This document shows, one piece after another, positions 11,733-24,616 of a stretch of DNA of 64,000 nucleotides. Source of the stretch: Blakeslea trispora. Its lineage: Eukaryota; Mucoromycota; Mucoromycetes; Mucorales; Choanephoraceae. Position 1 is the first letter of the stretch, and the number at the start of each line of letters is the position of its first letter. Under the pieces are notes generated by a model. That model made no database searches and was not told the DNA's origin. It saw only the letters and a list, made by a program, of their open reading frames with translations. Both the position numbers and the translations under genes were made by a program. The DNA lies in assembly GCA_025331445.1 (NCBI GenBank), contig JAIWNE010000087.1, forward strand, positions 1 through 64,000. The letters are read 5' to 3'.

Positions 11733-12690
11733 GTTGGATCGAAATGAAAGAGAAGGATTTCATAGTACCTTCACCTGTCAACTATATACCGAAATTCGAG
11801 ACGAGGTCGCTTCTAAAGTCCGTCCAGTTGAGTGCGGGGCGGGGCTGCTATTTCTTAAGACTACTCCGCTTGTAATAAGCAATTCGATTGGACACTGCCA
11901 GCCAATAAAAGTTGTTATAACTGTCGCTCATTTAAGCTTTCGCATGCAATGCCTTTTGATGAGTGGGCTCAAACAGAACATTACTAAAAGCTACAAAATT
12001 TTCTCTCTTCTACCAAAGAGATTTGGCAAGAAAGCTCCAGCGATTGCAAACTTGTTCGATTGCGAGTAAGAAACGAAAGCAAGTTAGACAATTAAGCTAA
12101 TGAAGTAAGCTTTGTCTCAGAAACGAAGCCATTAACGCCTTGCAATCCTTACAAGGACCTGGAATTCGCTTAAACAACGCTGCCAGAATCTTGGAATTAT
12201 CTCATATAGTATAATGAATAGGCTGAGTATATTTTCCAGGAACGAAACAAAAATTTAGCTGAATGACAAACTTTCAAGTATTATTCTCCTGGTTAAGTAA
12301 TCTATGAATCTACTGCAAAGGGATGTGACTATCAGCTTAAAAACTTATTTGCTCCACGTCTTTTGCTATTTGGACATTAATAAAGTTACAAATAAAAAAG
12401 CTGCGTTCAACAGAAATTTTGACTAAATCATTCACATATGTCAGGCAGTTATTGCTATTAATGGCGGTCAATTTAAATATCAAAAGTTACTTTTCTTCTT
12501 TTATTTCATTAAGACTATGTTCTGAGCTACGTTCCTATTGAATTTAAGAAAACAAGAGCCCTTCTTGGGCTTATGATGTTTATTGCATGATACAGCATGC
12601 TTCTCGGCATTTCAAAAAAAAAATTAAAATTGAAGGCAACTTTTTTTATGGGGGGCTGTAGTTATCCTTACTTTTTTTTTTTTGCAACAA
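11733..12690. other. Intergenic, RPS14 promoter side then featureless
   Basis: The first ~150 bp contain a GGGGCGGGGC box that may serve the minus-strand RPS14 promoter. The remainder, up to the helicase relic, is AT-rich with scattered stops on both strands and no recognised element ends. Confidence 0.4.
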
Positions 12691-14546
12691 GTCAAAATCT
12701 ATCGAGCCAAGACAGAGAAAGCGCAGAAGATATTCAGACTTTGTGTATGAAAACAATTCAACTGACGAGCTGCTGCTTATTAAACAGCCTACCGACGTAC
12801 CTGAAGCCACTGCAAATGAACCTATAGAAGCCCAAGAAACAGTTATAGTTGAAAGTGATAGTTTAGCAGAGAGAGAGCGAGACAATAAGAAGAACAACGA
12901 AAGAGAGGCTGTCGTCAGCGAGCATGAGAGGCTTTTGCTCTGCGATCTGGAGCAGAAGAAGAAAGTTTTTCAGCAGCATCCGATAACCCCTTCAATGCTA
13001 TACGCGATCACGTCTTTAATGTTGAGAATGGAAACAACAACAATGATAGTCATTTAGAAGATTATAAAACGTTTATTAGTACAGAGGACAACAGAATTAC
13101 TATTAGATGCTATGTTAACCAAATCCAGGAAGTCACTGAAAGAACAGCCAGTGCTGCAATCGATAGATATACTCGACCTGACAAAATTAGCTCCTATGAG
13201 TTAAACTCTTTACTCTCCCAACTAAATTTGTTACAGCGAGCATTTTTAAACCATGCCGTCGACCATATAAGACATAGCGAAGACTCTCTCAATGAGTCTA
13301 CATCCCTGAAGTTGTTTGTTACTGATGGTGCTGGTACTGGAAAGAGTATGTTGATACGAACATTGTACCAAGCTCTTATTAGATACTATGATCAAGATGC
13401 CAACAGAGACTTCAACATTTATACAGTTATGTTGACAGCCCCTACAGGCAAAGCAGCTTATTGCGTTCTCTTGGATTGACAAAAGGTTGAGGGATATTTT
13501 CAATTCTGAACAACCTTTTGGCGGTCACCATGTCATACTGCTTGGTGATTTTTTGCAGCTATCTCCCAGTCATAGGCTCTTCCATATACACTGATCCAGT
13601 CAGCAATATAAACTACCTTGCTAGTTGAGATGCGAATGAAGGAGATTTGGAATAGCTTTAAAATCCACAAGTTGACCGAAATTATGCGTTAAAAAGACGA
13701 TGCTCTTTTTGCAAAAGCTTTGAACAACATGGCTATTGGAACAATGTCACAAGAGGATGTTAATATCTTTAAAAGCAGATTGGTTCCTTCTTTGCCTGTG
13801 ACTGTATAAAATGAAAGAGAAGATAGTATCATTAGACTCTATTCAACGAATGATGCTGTCAATGCCAATGTTTCAACAACGATTGATGGTGAATGTACTC
13901 TTTCACTTTGCTTCGACCAAGTTGTTGGTAATAGTGGCAATGCTGCTGCAAGAAAGAGTCTTCTAGGCTACTTTAACAGTAGTGAAATACCAGCACATAA
14001 AACAATGGGATTATTCAAAGAACTAACACTAAAAGTGAATGGAAGGTACCTGATCACAAACAATCTTGACACAAGCGATGGATTGATTAATGGTACAGCT
14101 GGGATTCTAAAGAGGATTAGTTATGGTCAATACAAACCATCGCCCCGATCAGGACCTGTTGCCAAAGCAATAAGGGTATGGTTATTGCTGAACGATAAGA
14201 CGAGTGGTAGAAAGAAGCGTTCGGCACTCTCCGAGCTATATGCTAGTGAACCCTTACTTTTCAGAACTACAATCCTAGGTGCCCTTCTGTCCAACATGGT
14301 TGCAATACCAGTTCAAAAGACAAATTATCTGCCCTTTCTATTGCTATTTCCGGAATTACAACTTTGCTGTTCCAACAAACTCTTCCTGCTTTCTCTCAAA
14401 CCATCAGTCCCTCCAACACTGATTTCGATTACAAAACAGCATCCTTCTGTACAAGAAGCGGTGTATTGGCTGCACGTGAACTTTATCTGTCTCACAGTGC
14501 TAAATCTTCTTCGAGTGCGGAGTTGTTTTACAGCTTGAGATTTTAG
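12690..14546 (+). pseudogene. Decayed PIF1/Helitron-type helicase
   Basis: Fragments in shifting plus-strand frames match PIF1-family helicases as found in Helitron transposons and in expanded fungal families. In order: a basic RQRKRRRYSDF stretch, LNLLQRAFLNHAVDHI, motif I DGAGTGKSM (about 13325), TAPTGKAAY (about 13438), RLRDIF with GGHHVILLGDFLQLSP (motif III area, about 13490-13570), and the C-terminal VNGRYLITNNLDTSDGLINGTAG. It is broken by a frameshift near 12975, a junction near 13465 where the DEISM (motif II) segment of about 70 residues is missing, in-frame stops at 13690-13692 and 13807-13809, and another frameshift near 14330. No Rep (HUH) domain was found, so Helitron membership is not proven. 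Confidence 0.78.
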
Positions 14547-16303
14547 CAGTTCTACAACTCATTCAATTTCTCCATTTGTTTCCTGTTGTTGTTCTCATAC
14601 CTCATACTGTGTTTCTGGTCTGGTTTCTGTGACTTTACACCCGGTTGTGTTCCTTGACGTTGATCGCATTGTCCACTGGATTATGTTTGTCCGTTCCCCT
14701 TCTGTAGAATAATCATTCCCAATGTAGTTTAGTTCATCACTCTGTAAAAATATTGTTCATAGCCTAGCTATCTAGTCCACTGGACTTTAAGCGAAATTAT
14801 ATAAGCCAAAAAACACTGTAGGACAGAAAGAATCATTTTCAAATACCCAGATTCTATAACCAATAAACCACTGCGAGGGTCGTAAAAAAAAAAAATTCAA
14901 TTTCTCCATCAAGTATCATGCAAAATAAAACTATCATATTTATCCTTTCCATATTTTGGGACAAATCTGAAGCTCAATCTTTTATTGTTTTTGCGGCTCT
15001 GACTATGTGGTCTGTTCAAGGAAGTGCGCATCTTGTTTCTCCCCATATGCGATTTGTCTTTGAAGACAGCATAGTCATATCTTGCTCTTTCAAAATCTTT
15101 TGAAAGAGTAAAAAAAAAGCAAACAACACAATCAGAGTCAACAATGCATGAAGAATAGTATCAGTTTCAAGACAAGACAAGACAAGGAAAAAATTTATTA
15201 CAAACAAACTTCTGTTGAAGAAGATGTTTTTGCATTGGTTAAGGTCTTGACAGTTGAATGTTCAAGATTATAAATTTCTTCTAGAACTGTATAGTCCAAA
15301 AGACGTCATTCAACGATTGAGCTGTAGCTGTCTACAACACAACGACTTTCATATAACTTGGCTACATCATACAATATGTTTAGTTGAATCAATGGAGCCT
15401 ATTTAGCCACATAGCCAATGCGGTTCGTGTTAAGGCTATGGAGCATTTGAACAGAAGCGATACATCAAGAGCCTTCTGAAAACATCACCTGTTATTCAAA
15501 TAGGTAATTTTATCAAGCAAACAAAGCTATTAATTGCAAATCAACAGTCATTAGCTATTGCCTTTAAAGTTGTTTGATTTCTCTGCACTCTTTTTTTTAT
15601 TACTCTCATTCGAAATATAAACATATTCTTTTTTTAGTCAACAAACAACTGCAATTCCTGGCAAGGTAATTTGAATTTGCATATTTTGTTGAAGCTATTC
15701 TCTCTTTTTTAGCAGTGATGTATAGGAATTGCATCAAGAAAACAAAAGAAGTACTACGAATTGATAGCTCTAGTTCATGACAAGGTAACTCAATACTTAC
15801 AACTCAAAAACATAATATTCGGGAGGGGGGGTTCATACTCTTTTTAAAAGTGATTGCAAAAAAAAAACGGCACACCAGAGCGGCACGCCCTTGAATTCTT
15901 TTCGTCATAAATAATCTTTTCAAGAACAATGCTTAGATCGTTGATATCAGTCAAAATGCCTTTTATGGAATCATACAATTTCTCTCCTCGCTCGTTGTAA
16001 AGGTTGTCAAGTTTATCTTCGTAAAAAAAAAAGCACCCATTGGTTTTAGAAAGAGAAGCGGTATAGCTAAACTTTAGAACAGAAAGCGCTTTTACGCCAA
16101 GTCAATTTAGCACTTATGAACATTTGTCTACAGCCTAAAGAACAAATCATTTCTCCATTTAGGCCAATCATTTTTTAATTTTGGCCATTCATTTTGAGTT
16201 TCCGCCATTTTGACTGTATTGTTTGTTTATTGTTTGTTAAGCATTTGCATATCAAAGAAATAATAATAGATAGATGTACATTTATTTTGTGTTTTATTCT
16301 TAC
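14547..16303. other. Intergenic, nothing recognised
   Basis: About 1.75 kb of AT-rich DNA with A-runs and a G-rich spot at 15822-15831. Short frames on both strands (for example near 14918-15103) lack any family signature and I do not call them. Confidence 0.5.
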
Positions 16304-17728
16304 TTAGGAACTTTTAGCGAATTCAACTCTCAAGATCAAGTTATCGTAACCATAACCATTGATAGCTTGTTGAGCTCTTTCAGCTTGCTCACGTTCACTG
16401 AAGGAAACGAAAGCAAAACCCTTACAGAGATTTGTGACACGATCACGAGCAAGATAGACACGGGCAATGCTACCGAAGCGGTTAAACAAATCGTAGATAT
16501 CATTATCAGTTACATCTTCAGACAAGTTAGTCACACGAAGTGTGGCAGAGTCATCACGCTTTTGTTCACTACGCATGGATTCACCAGTAGGAGCACCACC
16601 GGCAGCAGCAGGAGCACCGCTACCAGCTGCCTTGTTTCGGAGATGAGGAGGTGTGTATTTGCTAGGACCAGAGCCAGAGACGCTTGAACCAAGATCGATA
16701 GAAGGACTAGCACCACCGGCAGCAGCAGCAGCAGCGTCTAAGCTATCCAACTTGACAGCTTCAATGGTGGAAGCAATCTCATCCATAGGTTGCATTGTAT
16801 CTTTGTAAGGACATTTACTTGTAAAGTGCTCACCCTTACAAATACGACAAGCAATGTTCTTTGTCTTTGCTTGAGCCTTGATCTTGTTCTTGGTCTCTTC
16901 TTCGGCAACATCCTCAGCAGTCTAAAGAGAAACATGTAAATTATACATTCATCTTTTTCGTTTCTCTCTTTCTTTCCCTTCTTCCTTCTTCCTCTTTCCC
17001 TCTTTCTCCCCTTTCATTACCTTGCCAGTAGTAGAACCGAGCTTGAGAGGAATATTTTCACCAATGGTAGTTGTGGAAAGATCGGGGCCGGCTTTCTTAC
17101 CAGCTTCTTCGCCAAATTTAGCCCACTTTTTACGTTCAGCTACAGCTTTGTTGACATGTTCAGTAACGAGCTTGGCGCGAATCTTACGGGTAACCTATTA
17201 ACAAGATGAATAAAATTTTAGAAATCAATTCAAGTATATGGTTGTATAAAAGAAAAAAGGAGAGGAACAGAAGACAATGATGGTGCTATATCTCGGCTCC
17301 GAATTTAACTTTCGTCATGCTTTCCCTTCTTCACTCAAATATACAGACAGACACACATATTCTCTCGTTCTCTCTTTTTCTTTCTTCTCTAATACTGGCT
17401 ATTGATTCCAATTATCTAACCTTGACTTTTTTGCCGTCGTCGTTTTCTCTATATTCAATGATAACCTTGTTTCCATCTTCGTCGGTATATACTTGAGACT
17501 GAAAGTTTTCTATGGCGTAATAACATGCATTAGTAAAGAGAAGAAGGGAAAGTGTTGTAACGAGTTCTTCGTCTACCTTCTTCATCATATTCATCAGCCC
17601 AAGAAGCCTTGCCAGGCATGCTAAAATGAAATGTCAGTCATTAGTTTGATCTCTTCATTCTCATCAAATATTGCCGTTTTAGCTTTTCTTTCTTGTAGAC
17701 AAGTTACATACGTAGTATCAACAGCCAT
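16304..17728 (-). CDS. TIF35: Translation initiation factor eIF3 subunit g (Tif35)
   Basis: Predicted 313-aa eIF3g, an RNA-binding subunit of the eIF3 complex acting in 48S scanning. Exons (minus strand) 17712-17728, 17577-17620, 17421-17509, 17021-17194, 16304-16921 all keep phase. Visible: N-terminal GKASWADEY, the conserved core [20 protein letters not shown], a zinc-knuckle-like [17 protein letters not shown], an Ala/Gly-rich linker, and a C-terminal RRM with RNP2 [10 protein letters not shown] and RNP1 [10 protein letters not shown]. Domain order and length match human eIF3g (320 aa). An alternative start is the second methionine (MPGKASW), which would make the 17-nt first exon untranslated. 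Confidence 0.95.
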
Positions 17729-17889
17729 AATGAGTTAAAATAAGCAACAAAAAAAGGGAAAAAAATCGCCTTTTTCTTTTTTTATTTTTTCGCTGATATA
17801 ATAAGCCACTCAAACATTTTTAGTTACTGAAGATGTCCGGTCAAGAAATACTCATCTCTGTCGGAGAACTGTGATTATAGCTGAGAAAA

Positions 17890-18292
17890 GTACGTTCATG
17901 CTTGCATGTCAGTTTAATGCTACATAACTGATTGAAAAACATTGACTGTTCCTCTTTTATGAGCACCTTTCTTTTTTGCAAAAAGAAAAAGAAAACGAAA
18001 AGACAAATGATATACCCTTTGGGTTTATGGTTGAGAGTAATGCGCTTCAAGATATCCTTAGTGTAATTGATGCCAACTAGTTGAACAAAGTTTCTTCCAA
18101 GTGTATTGTTTTGGTCCAAAATACGGGGTTTCTTCTTTTGGTTAAATCTCCAGGGAAAACTCTCTTTTTTTTTTGGGGAAGAAAAGAGTCCTGAGATGGA
18201 GCACAACAGTTGAATGACACATAGCCTATAAGAGAAGAGAAAGTTACCTTATCCTCCTCAATTGCGAGCGCCAAACAATCATCATCATTCAT
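17890..18292 (-). CDS. Possible small unrecognised gene or pseudogene
   Basis: A weak candidate. From 18292 the minus strand reads MNDDDCLALAIEED, which resembles a ubiquitin-interacting helix (acidic, then L-x-x-A-I), followed by a GTAACT donor and a possible CTCAG acceptor leading into a Lys-rich stretch. A coding-looking segment RNFVQLVGINYTKDILKRI lies in a different frame just beyond an A10 run (about 18165-18175), so either a frame error at the homopolymer or a wrong splice choice separates the two halves. A GTATAT donor follows NHKPKG. I do not recognise the family, and the existence of the gene is uncertain. Confidence 0.3.
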
Positions 18293-18720
18293 TCACTTGA
18301 CACTGTTTCCTTCTGACTATATAGCTGTCTTTCTTACAAAAAGTGAAAAAACTAGTGCAGCTTAAGTCATGCCTTTGAAGCAATGGTGACTTGTTTGTCT
18401 ATTGATTTTTGACTCTCAATTGTTTTCTTTTATACGGCTAATACTTTCAAGATACAGTATTTGCCTGCAAAATGATATGTCTTCGTAGGATTTTGTTTGA
18501 TTCAAATGTGTGAATGCATTTATTTATTTATTCTACAAAGTAGGGACAATGTAACACAAGAGTCACACAGCTGGGTTAGCGATCTGCTTGGCTGTGAAAA
18601 ATAAGGCATTTATTTTTAAACTCTCTATTTTTTCTTTTTCTTTCTATATCTCTCTTTTTTTTTCCCCTTTAGATCGTTTCTTATACGCAAACCTATTCAT
18701 TTTTGCTTTGAATTTTTATT
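18293..18720. other. Intergenic upstream of the deubiquitinase gene
   Basis: About 430 bp, AT-rich, with T-rich pyrimidine tracts at 18623-18670 just before the start codon at 18721. It is the presumed promoter/5' UTR; no specific site is assigned. Confidence 0.4.
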
Positions 18721-21170
18721 ATGTCAAGTACATCCTTATTCAAATGGATGGGATTGGTAAATAATCATGAATGTGCCTATGCTCACTCATTCTAATTTCT
18801 ACATAACTCGACAGGGCCAACCCTCTGGAAAGCCTACGCATGGTGAGGGTGTGTTTGAAGAAGGCGAGCGGTTCTTTGGGTTAGAAAATGTAAGTTTATT
18901 TACTTTTTTCTATTCTGGGTTTGTTAATTAGGATGACAGCTGATTCTTTCTTTCTACCATAGTTTGGGAATACTTGGTAACGAGTCTACAGGAAAGAAAC
19001 ACAACAATCTTATGACTAATTTTTTTTTATGATATGGCAACAGCTATTGTAACTCTGTTGTCCAGGCATTGTATTTCTGTAAGCCATTCCGAGAATGTGT
19101 TCTCAGTTTTCCTCATCAAGTGAACCCACCACCATCACATCCTTCAATGTCACCTCTTCAGTCAACGTTTCCAAACTCGCCTTCAGCAACAGCCTTTCAT
19201 CAGACATCTTTATCCACCTCTTATTTTCCTAATGGCACTAACGCACTGAATGGCAAAGTGAATGGCTCCACACCTAACATGAACTTGATCAGCAACAAAC
19301 CTCGAATGGTTAGCAATGGAGTTGCTATGCAGAATGGTAATGGCTATGCTTCTTCTACTACTACCAGCTCATCTTCATCCTCAGCTACTACGACAGCAGC
19401 AACCATGATGACTAATAACACAACCATATCTACTCCATCCAATAATACCACTTTGAATACGTCAGCTCAGACAACGGTTGAAAAAGATCAAAACAATATC
19501 AATATTGCTCCCGGTATGGAAGATACTATGTTTTATTCACTCAAAGATCTCTTCTGGAAAATATCTACCAATAAGAAAAAGACAGGCGTGATTGCACCAA
19601 TGAATTTTATCAACAAAGTCAAAAAAGAGAATGGTGCGTTTTGCTTATAAAGAAAAGCATAAGAAAACAAAGACTAAAATCATAGTCCTCGTTTTATAAT
19701 AGAACTTTTTCGCTCGAGTATGCATCAAGATGCACATGAATTTTTGAATTATATCCTTAACACCATTGCGGAAGATGTACAGAAATATCAACAAAAAGTC
19801 ACAGATGATCAGGACAAAAAGGAAAATAGCATTGACAGTAATAGTAGTCAAGGTAACAACAAGGCTCAATTAGTTCAGAGTGTTTGCTTACCTTTTAACT
19901 TAGGCAATGATCCAAAGAACACATGGGTACATCAGCTTTTTGAAGGTGTTTTCTCGAATGAGACCAAATGTTTATCTTGTGAAACTGTAGGTAAAAAAAA
20001 AAAAAAAAAAGACAGGCTACATAACAGCAAGGCTCAATTGACTAAGAAAATTCATGTATTAGATTACAAGTAGAGATGAATGTTTTATGGATCTATCAAT
20101 TGATGTAGAAATGAACTCATCCATCACATCTTGCTTGAAGCAATTCTCTGCCAGTGAAACATTATGCCATAAAAACAAGTACTTTTGCGATGTTTGCTCA
20201 GGTCTTCAAGAAGCTGAACGAAGGTAAGCAAACGAGAGGAAAAACAAAGAGGAAGCAAGAATGAAAGAAATAACTAACAATTTTCTTTTTTTTTAAGAAT
20301 GAAGATAAAAAAGTTACCTAATATTTTGGCCCTACACCTGAAGCGATTCAAATACCAGGAGCAACTACAGAAATATATCAAATTGACTTATCGAGTTGTC
20401 TTTCCATTCGAACTCAGGTTGTTTAATACTGTAGGTATCATTCTATTGTCAAATTTATACAACAGATAGCCCTAATTGATATTCTCTATTGTAGAGTGAT
20501 GATACGGATGATGCAGACCGCATGTACGAACTTTGGGGTATCGTTGTTCATATTGGAAGGCAAAAAGAAAAATCGATTATTAGTGGTCCCATTTGAAGTT
20601 TAACACTTTTTCTTTTTATATAGTGGGCCTCATCATGGTCATTATGTCTCTATTATCAAAAGTCATGATCAATGGATGTTGTTTGATGACGATGTCGTAA
20701 CAGTAAGTTGAGCCTTTCTGAAGATGGATATCCGATGTTCACTTTCTTTTTTAAAGCCAATACAAGAAGAAGATATTCAGAAATATTTCAGTGATCTTCC
20801 AGGCAGTGGTTCTGGTTACGTTCTGTTCTATCAAGCTGCCAATTTGGACATGGATGCAATTCATCCTAATCCTTACGATCTAACCGTACAACAAAATGGC
20901 AATATGTTTGACTCTCAAATCAACTCGTCTGTAGCCACTGTAAATTCAGTTGAGCAACAACAACAACAACATCCGTTTGAGTTGAAAGCACCTCAAATGC
21001 ACAAAAAAGATGATGTGGATTTGCCAGTGAACGAGTCAGTTTCTGCTACTGAAACCATCCATAACACAACAACATCTATACCAGAACCCATTGCCCCAGT
21101 GCCGCAGGAAGAGAAGAAGACACGGTGGGGATTAGGTAGAAGATTTAGAGAAAAAAAGGAAAAGAAATAA
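18721..21170 (+). CDS. Ubiquitin-specific protease of the USP12/USP46-CreB-Ubp9 group
   Basis: Predicted 616-aa cysteine deubiquitinase. Ten exons: 18721-18756, 18815-18889, 18963-18976, 19044-19633, 19703-19986, 20063-20223, 20298-20430, 20495-20559, 20624-20702, 20757-21170, all in phase. The Cys box GLENFGNTCYCNS puts the nucleophile at about Cys42, and its codon is split by intron 3. An Asn/Ser/Thr-rich insert of about 120 aa follows. Then [20 protein letters not shown] (QQDAHEF box), the zinc ribbon [20 protein letters not shown], and the His box [14 protein letters not shown] with FDDDVV. The closest families are animal USP12/USP46 and fungal CreB/Ubp9/Ubp13, which work with WD40 partners. 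Intron 8 seems to use a GC donor. The C-terminal tail is Gln-rich and ends basic. Confidence 0.94.
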
Positions 21171-21709
21171 ATGGTACCTTTGAAGGAAGATTCTTTGTTT
21201 GTTTGTATTTGTGAAGTTTTCAAGTGCAAGCAAAAAAAAAAAAAACGTTCAATTGTCATGGTTTTCCATATCTATAATCATCCATTCAAATCAGGCAACT
21301 GCTTGAAGCCCAAACCCCTTTTCTCCATTTAATCCAAATTATTTTCATCGATTTGAGTGACAATAATTGCTTAAAAAAAAAGAGCCGATAGGACAGGTTT
21401 ACAGAATTTTTGATTGAGAGGTTAATTCATTTGTCTCTCTAAGAAGGTTTATTGCCAGATGCTCGAATAGTCATTGCGTACAAGATATTAGAAGGGATTT
21501 GCTATACAGATGATGACATGTTCTTTTTGCAACATAATCACATAAGAGTGTTTAGCTGTGCCTAACAAAAAAAAATGAATGAACAACTTCTCTCCGAGCT
21601 ATGTTTCATGCGTTGATGTTGAGAAACCCCTATTCATATCCCAAGAAAATCAGCTCACGCAAGATGCTGTTTTTTCAATTTAGTTTTTTATCTTCTGTCT
21701 CCCTGTATA
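21171..21709. other. Intergenic between deubiquitinase and RING gene
   Basis: About 540 bp with A13 at 21230-21244 and no recognised coding or RNA feature. It presumably contains the 3' end of the USP gene and the promoter of the RING gene. Confidence 0.4.
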
Positions 21710-23212
21710 ATGATACATTGTAAACCAAGCATTACTTATCCTGTAGGGATTATTTTAGTCTTGTGGGTCCTGATAGGTGCCATTGTGTTACCGAATGCAA
21801 ACCATTGGTTAAAAGGCACAAGTTCTTCCATTGAGCAAGGTAGGGAGGCATACTTTAATAGAAAAGAGGGAAAATTGAGTCACTTTTGAATTTCTAGATA
21901 CTGTATCTTTTGATTTAAACCAACCTATACAAAATAATCATGCATTTTTCGAACCCACAGAGCATAAAAGTTATCGAGAAAACGTATTTTCCATGCTACA
22001 TACACCTAGTCCATCTTTTTATGGTAGTCGTGTAAGTCTGATTTCTTTTACGTATAAGAGAGGTATTGCTTTCTTACAAAGTCCTAAATAGGGTGTACTT
22101 TATCATCAACATGATTTATGCCTTCACCCAAATGAATCTGATCCAGTACCAATCATATTAAAACAGCCCTCTTTTTCTGATCTATCCAAGATAGTTTTGA
22201 TCGAAAATGACCAATCCTGTCATTTGTTGGATAAGATGCTTTTTGCAGAGAAAAGTGGAGCTGTTGCAGCCATTGTATTCTCACCTCATTATGAACAAGA
22301 TACATCATATAACAAGTCAATACAATCACTTTTTTCTGAACAAGTAATGTCATTTTTTTAGGGCCTGAATGTATATTGACTTGTTTAATAGGATTCAATA
22401 TCAAGTCAGATTCAAATTCCCTGTTATTATGTGGACTTGAACATTGGCACTAATTTGTTACGAGACATCTATCGACTGAACCACCGAGTACCACAAGAAG
22501 GATTCAGTCAACCTATTATTCGCGTTCGACTCTTGGCGAGTAGACCACCTATTCTGGACCATTGGCAATTTGGTTTGATTATTGTAGGTATCATGCTTGC
22601 TTCATGTATCATTGTTATCAGTAAGTAAGTGATGGTGTGTCCCTCTCTTGAGCTTCCCCCCTCCTCTTCCACTTCAAATAGTATCATTTGCTGACGTCTT
22701 GAATTGTTCTAGCCATACTCCGTTGCCATGCAATGCATATCCGCAGGTTACGACGTGAACATCAAACGGATCGACCTCAGGAAATTTTAACTTTGGAAGA
22801 ACAACAACTCATGAACGAGACGCATCAGCAGATTTGGCGTTATCTTAATACACCTACGAAACAGCGGGACCGCCATCGTCTTGAACAACATGTGGTTGAT
22901 ATGTTGCCTTTACGTACATTTGAAACGAACGATAAAAACCGACAAGGCTGTGTTATTTGTCTGGATAGTTTTGAGGAAAACCAAGAACTGCGTCAACTAC
23001 CTTGTTCGCATGAGTATCATCGTGAATGCATTGATAAATGGTTGACATGCAAAAACAATACATGCCCCTTGTGTTTACAGCGTATTGAAATGCCTTCTGT
23101 ACCTGAACAAGTCTATATAGCACCCACCATGCCTGAAACGCAACATCAATTGGAACAATCCACTTTAAACCGAACCTACTCAAAATCATCACATTCACAA
23201 ACGAATACATAG
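21710..23212 (+). CDS. PA-TM-RING E3 ubiquitin ligase (RNF13/GRAIL-like)
   Basis: Predicted 414-aa membrane ubiquitin ligase. Exons 21710-21839, 21898-22031, 22092-22343, 22392-22620, 22713-23212, all in phase. Layout: an N-terminal hydrophobic signal or anchor (VGIILVLWVLIGAIVLP), a lumenal protease-associated-like region (GAVAAIVFSPHYEQ and IPCYYVDLNIG), one transmembrane helix (FGLIIVGIMLASCIIVI), then a cytosolic RING-H2 finger with CVICLDSF, CSHEYHRECIDKWL and CPLC. This is the order of PA-TM-RING ligases, which work on endosomal or Golgi membranes. The gene is tail-to-tail with the Mga2-like gene, with only 45 bp between the two stop codons, so transcripts very likely overlap. Confidence 0.9.
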
Positions 23213-23257
23213 CTCTAAATAAATAGTTTTATTATTAATAATAGTATTTCTTTTTCT

Positions 23258-24584
23258 TTAAAAAGGGTCCAGCATAAAATGATAAAGCTGTCCTGCAGAA
23301 TGTGTCATACGTTGTACACACGATGTAGTAGATGTTACTGTGTACAATCGCATCAATGCGCTAGTCAATTGAGAAGGCAAGACATCATATAAATAAGGCA
23401 TGCATTCTGTCAAAGGAACACGCACTTGGGTATGATAGCAGGGTGTGTGACGCTGCTTGAACAGGTTGATAATGTCTTGATGTCCTTGCTCGATGGCCAG
23501 TCGTTCTGCTGTCTTGCCGACGCGATTGATCAGCCGAAGATTGCTAGAATGGATCAAGAGTTTTACAATATCTGCTTTGCCTGACCAACTAGCAAAGTGA
23601 AGGGCCGTAAATCCATTTTTGTCTGCTTGATTAACGTCCACACGTAATGCAATCAGAGTCTTGACAAGTTTGGTATAACCACACAAGGTAGCTAAATGAA
23701 GCAGGGTATGTTGATGGCTGTTGGTGAGTGAAAGATGATATGTTGAAGCACTCATAACCTGGAGTGCAAGTAATGCTCTACTGATCTGGTCCTCTAGATG
23801 AGACAAGAATAAGGTACGGGCATTATCATACACGGCTCTATGTGCCATCAAGGTCAGGTTTGCAGATGTGTGATTTTGGTCATGACGCGTACTACTACTG
23901 CTGTTGCTATTGGATGGTTGATCACCCTGCACGATCCGCATCGCAATCTGACGCGCATCTTCCACCTTGCCCATCGTTTTTAATCCTACCACCTGTAAAG
24001 CCAGTTCCATTAAGGCACGATCACTCTCATCGAAATAGGTAAACAAAACCACGTCTTGTCCTTCAAGCATTAGAGGGTGCTCCTTGAATGATACGACGAC
24101 AGGTCCTGCTGAAGTGGCTGGAGGCAAGATGCATAATAGCGTGTTGGCTGACCAGCAATGGGTAGGGATTGCTGGGTTTTCGCCAAAAAGACAGGTAAGA
24201 CCTTCATAAAAGTTCGAGCCAAGCACAGTCACCTCAGCACCACCATACACAGGCCCCTCATTTGGAATCAATCGATGAAGACGAGGTAGATTAGGCGTCT
24301 TGCTTCCTTCGATAGCGTTTTTTTCTTGGAGTTTAGCATAGACATGTTGAGCAGCATGAGGGTTGATGATGTTGTTGTTAGTGCTAGTGATATCAGTGGC
24401 ACTAGAGGCATTAGGGTAGAGGGATGGATGAGTGAACCCGAGTTCGCTGGGTAAGAAGCGGCGTCGGTGAGCAAGAGCTTGTTGGGCCTGAAGAGAAGCA
24501 TTTTGGTTGAACTGATTCAGAATATGCTGTTGTTGCTGTTGTTGTTGTTGCTGTTGTTGCTGTTGTTGCTGTTGTTGCTGTTGT

Positions 24585-24616
<32 letters not shown>

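Noticed and set aside
14918..15207. Small ORFs on both strands in the 14.5-16.3 kb gap
   Set aside because: Overlapping opposite-strand frames with no recognisable protein features.
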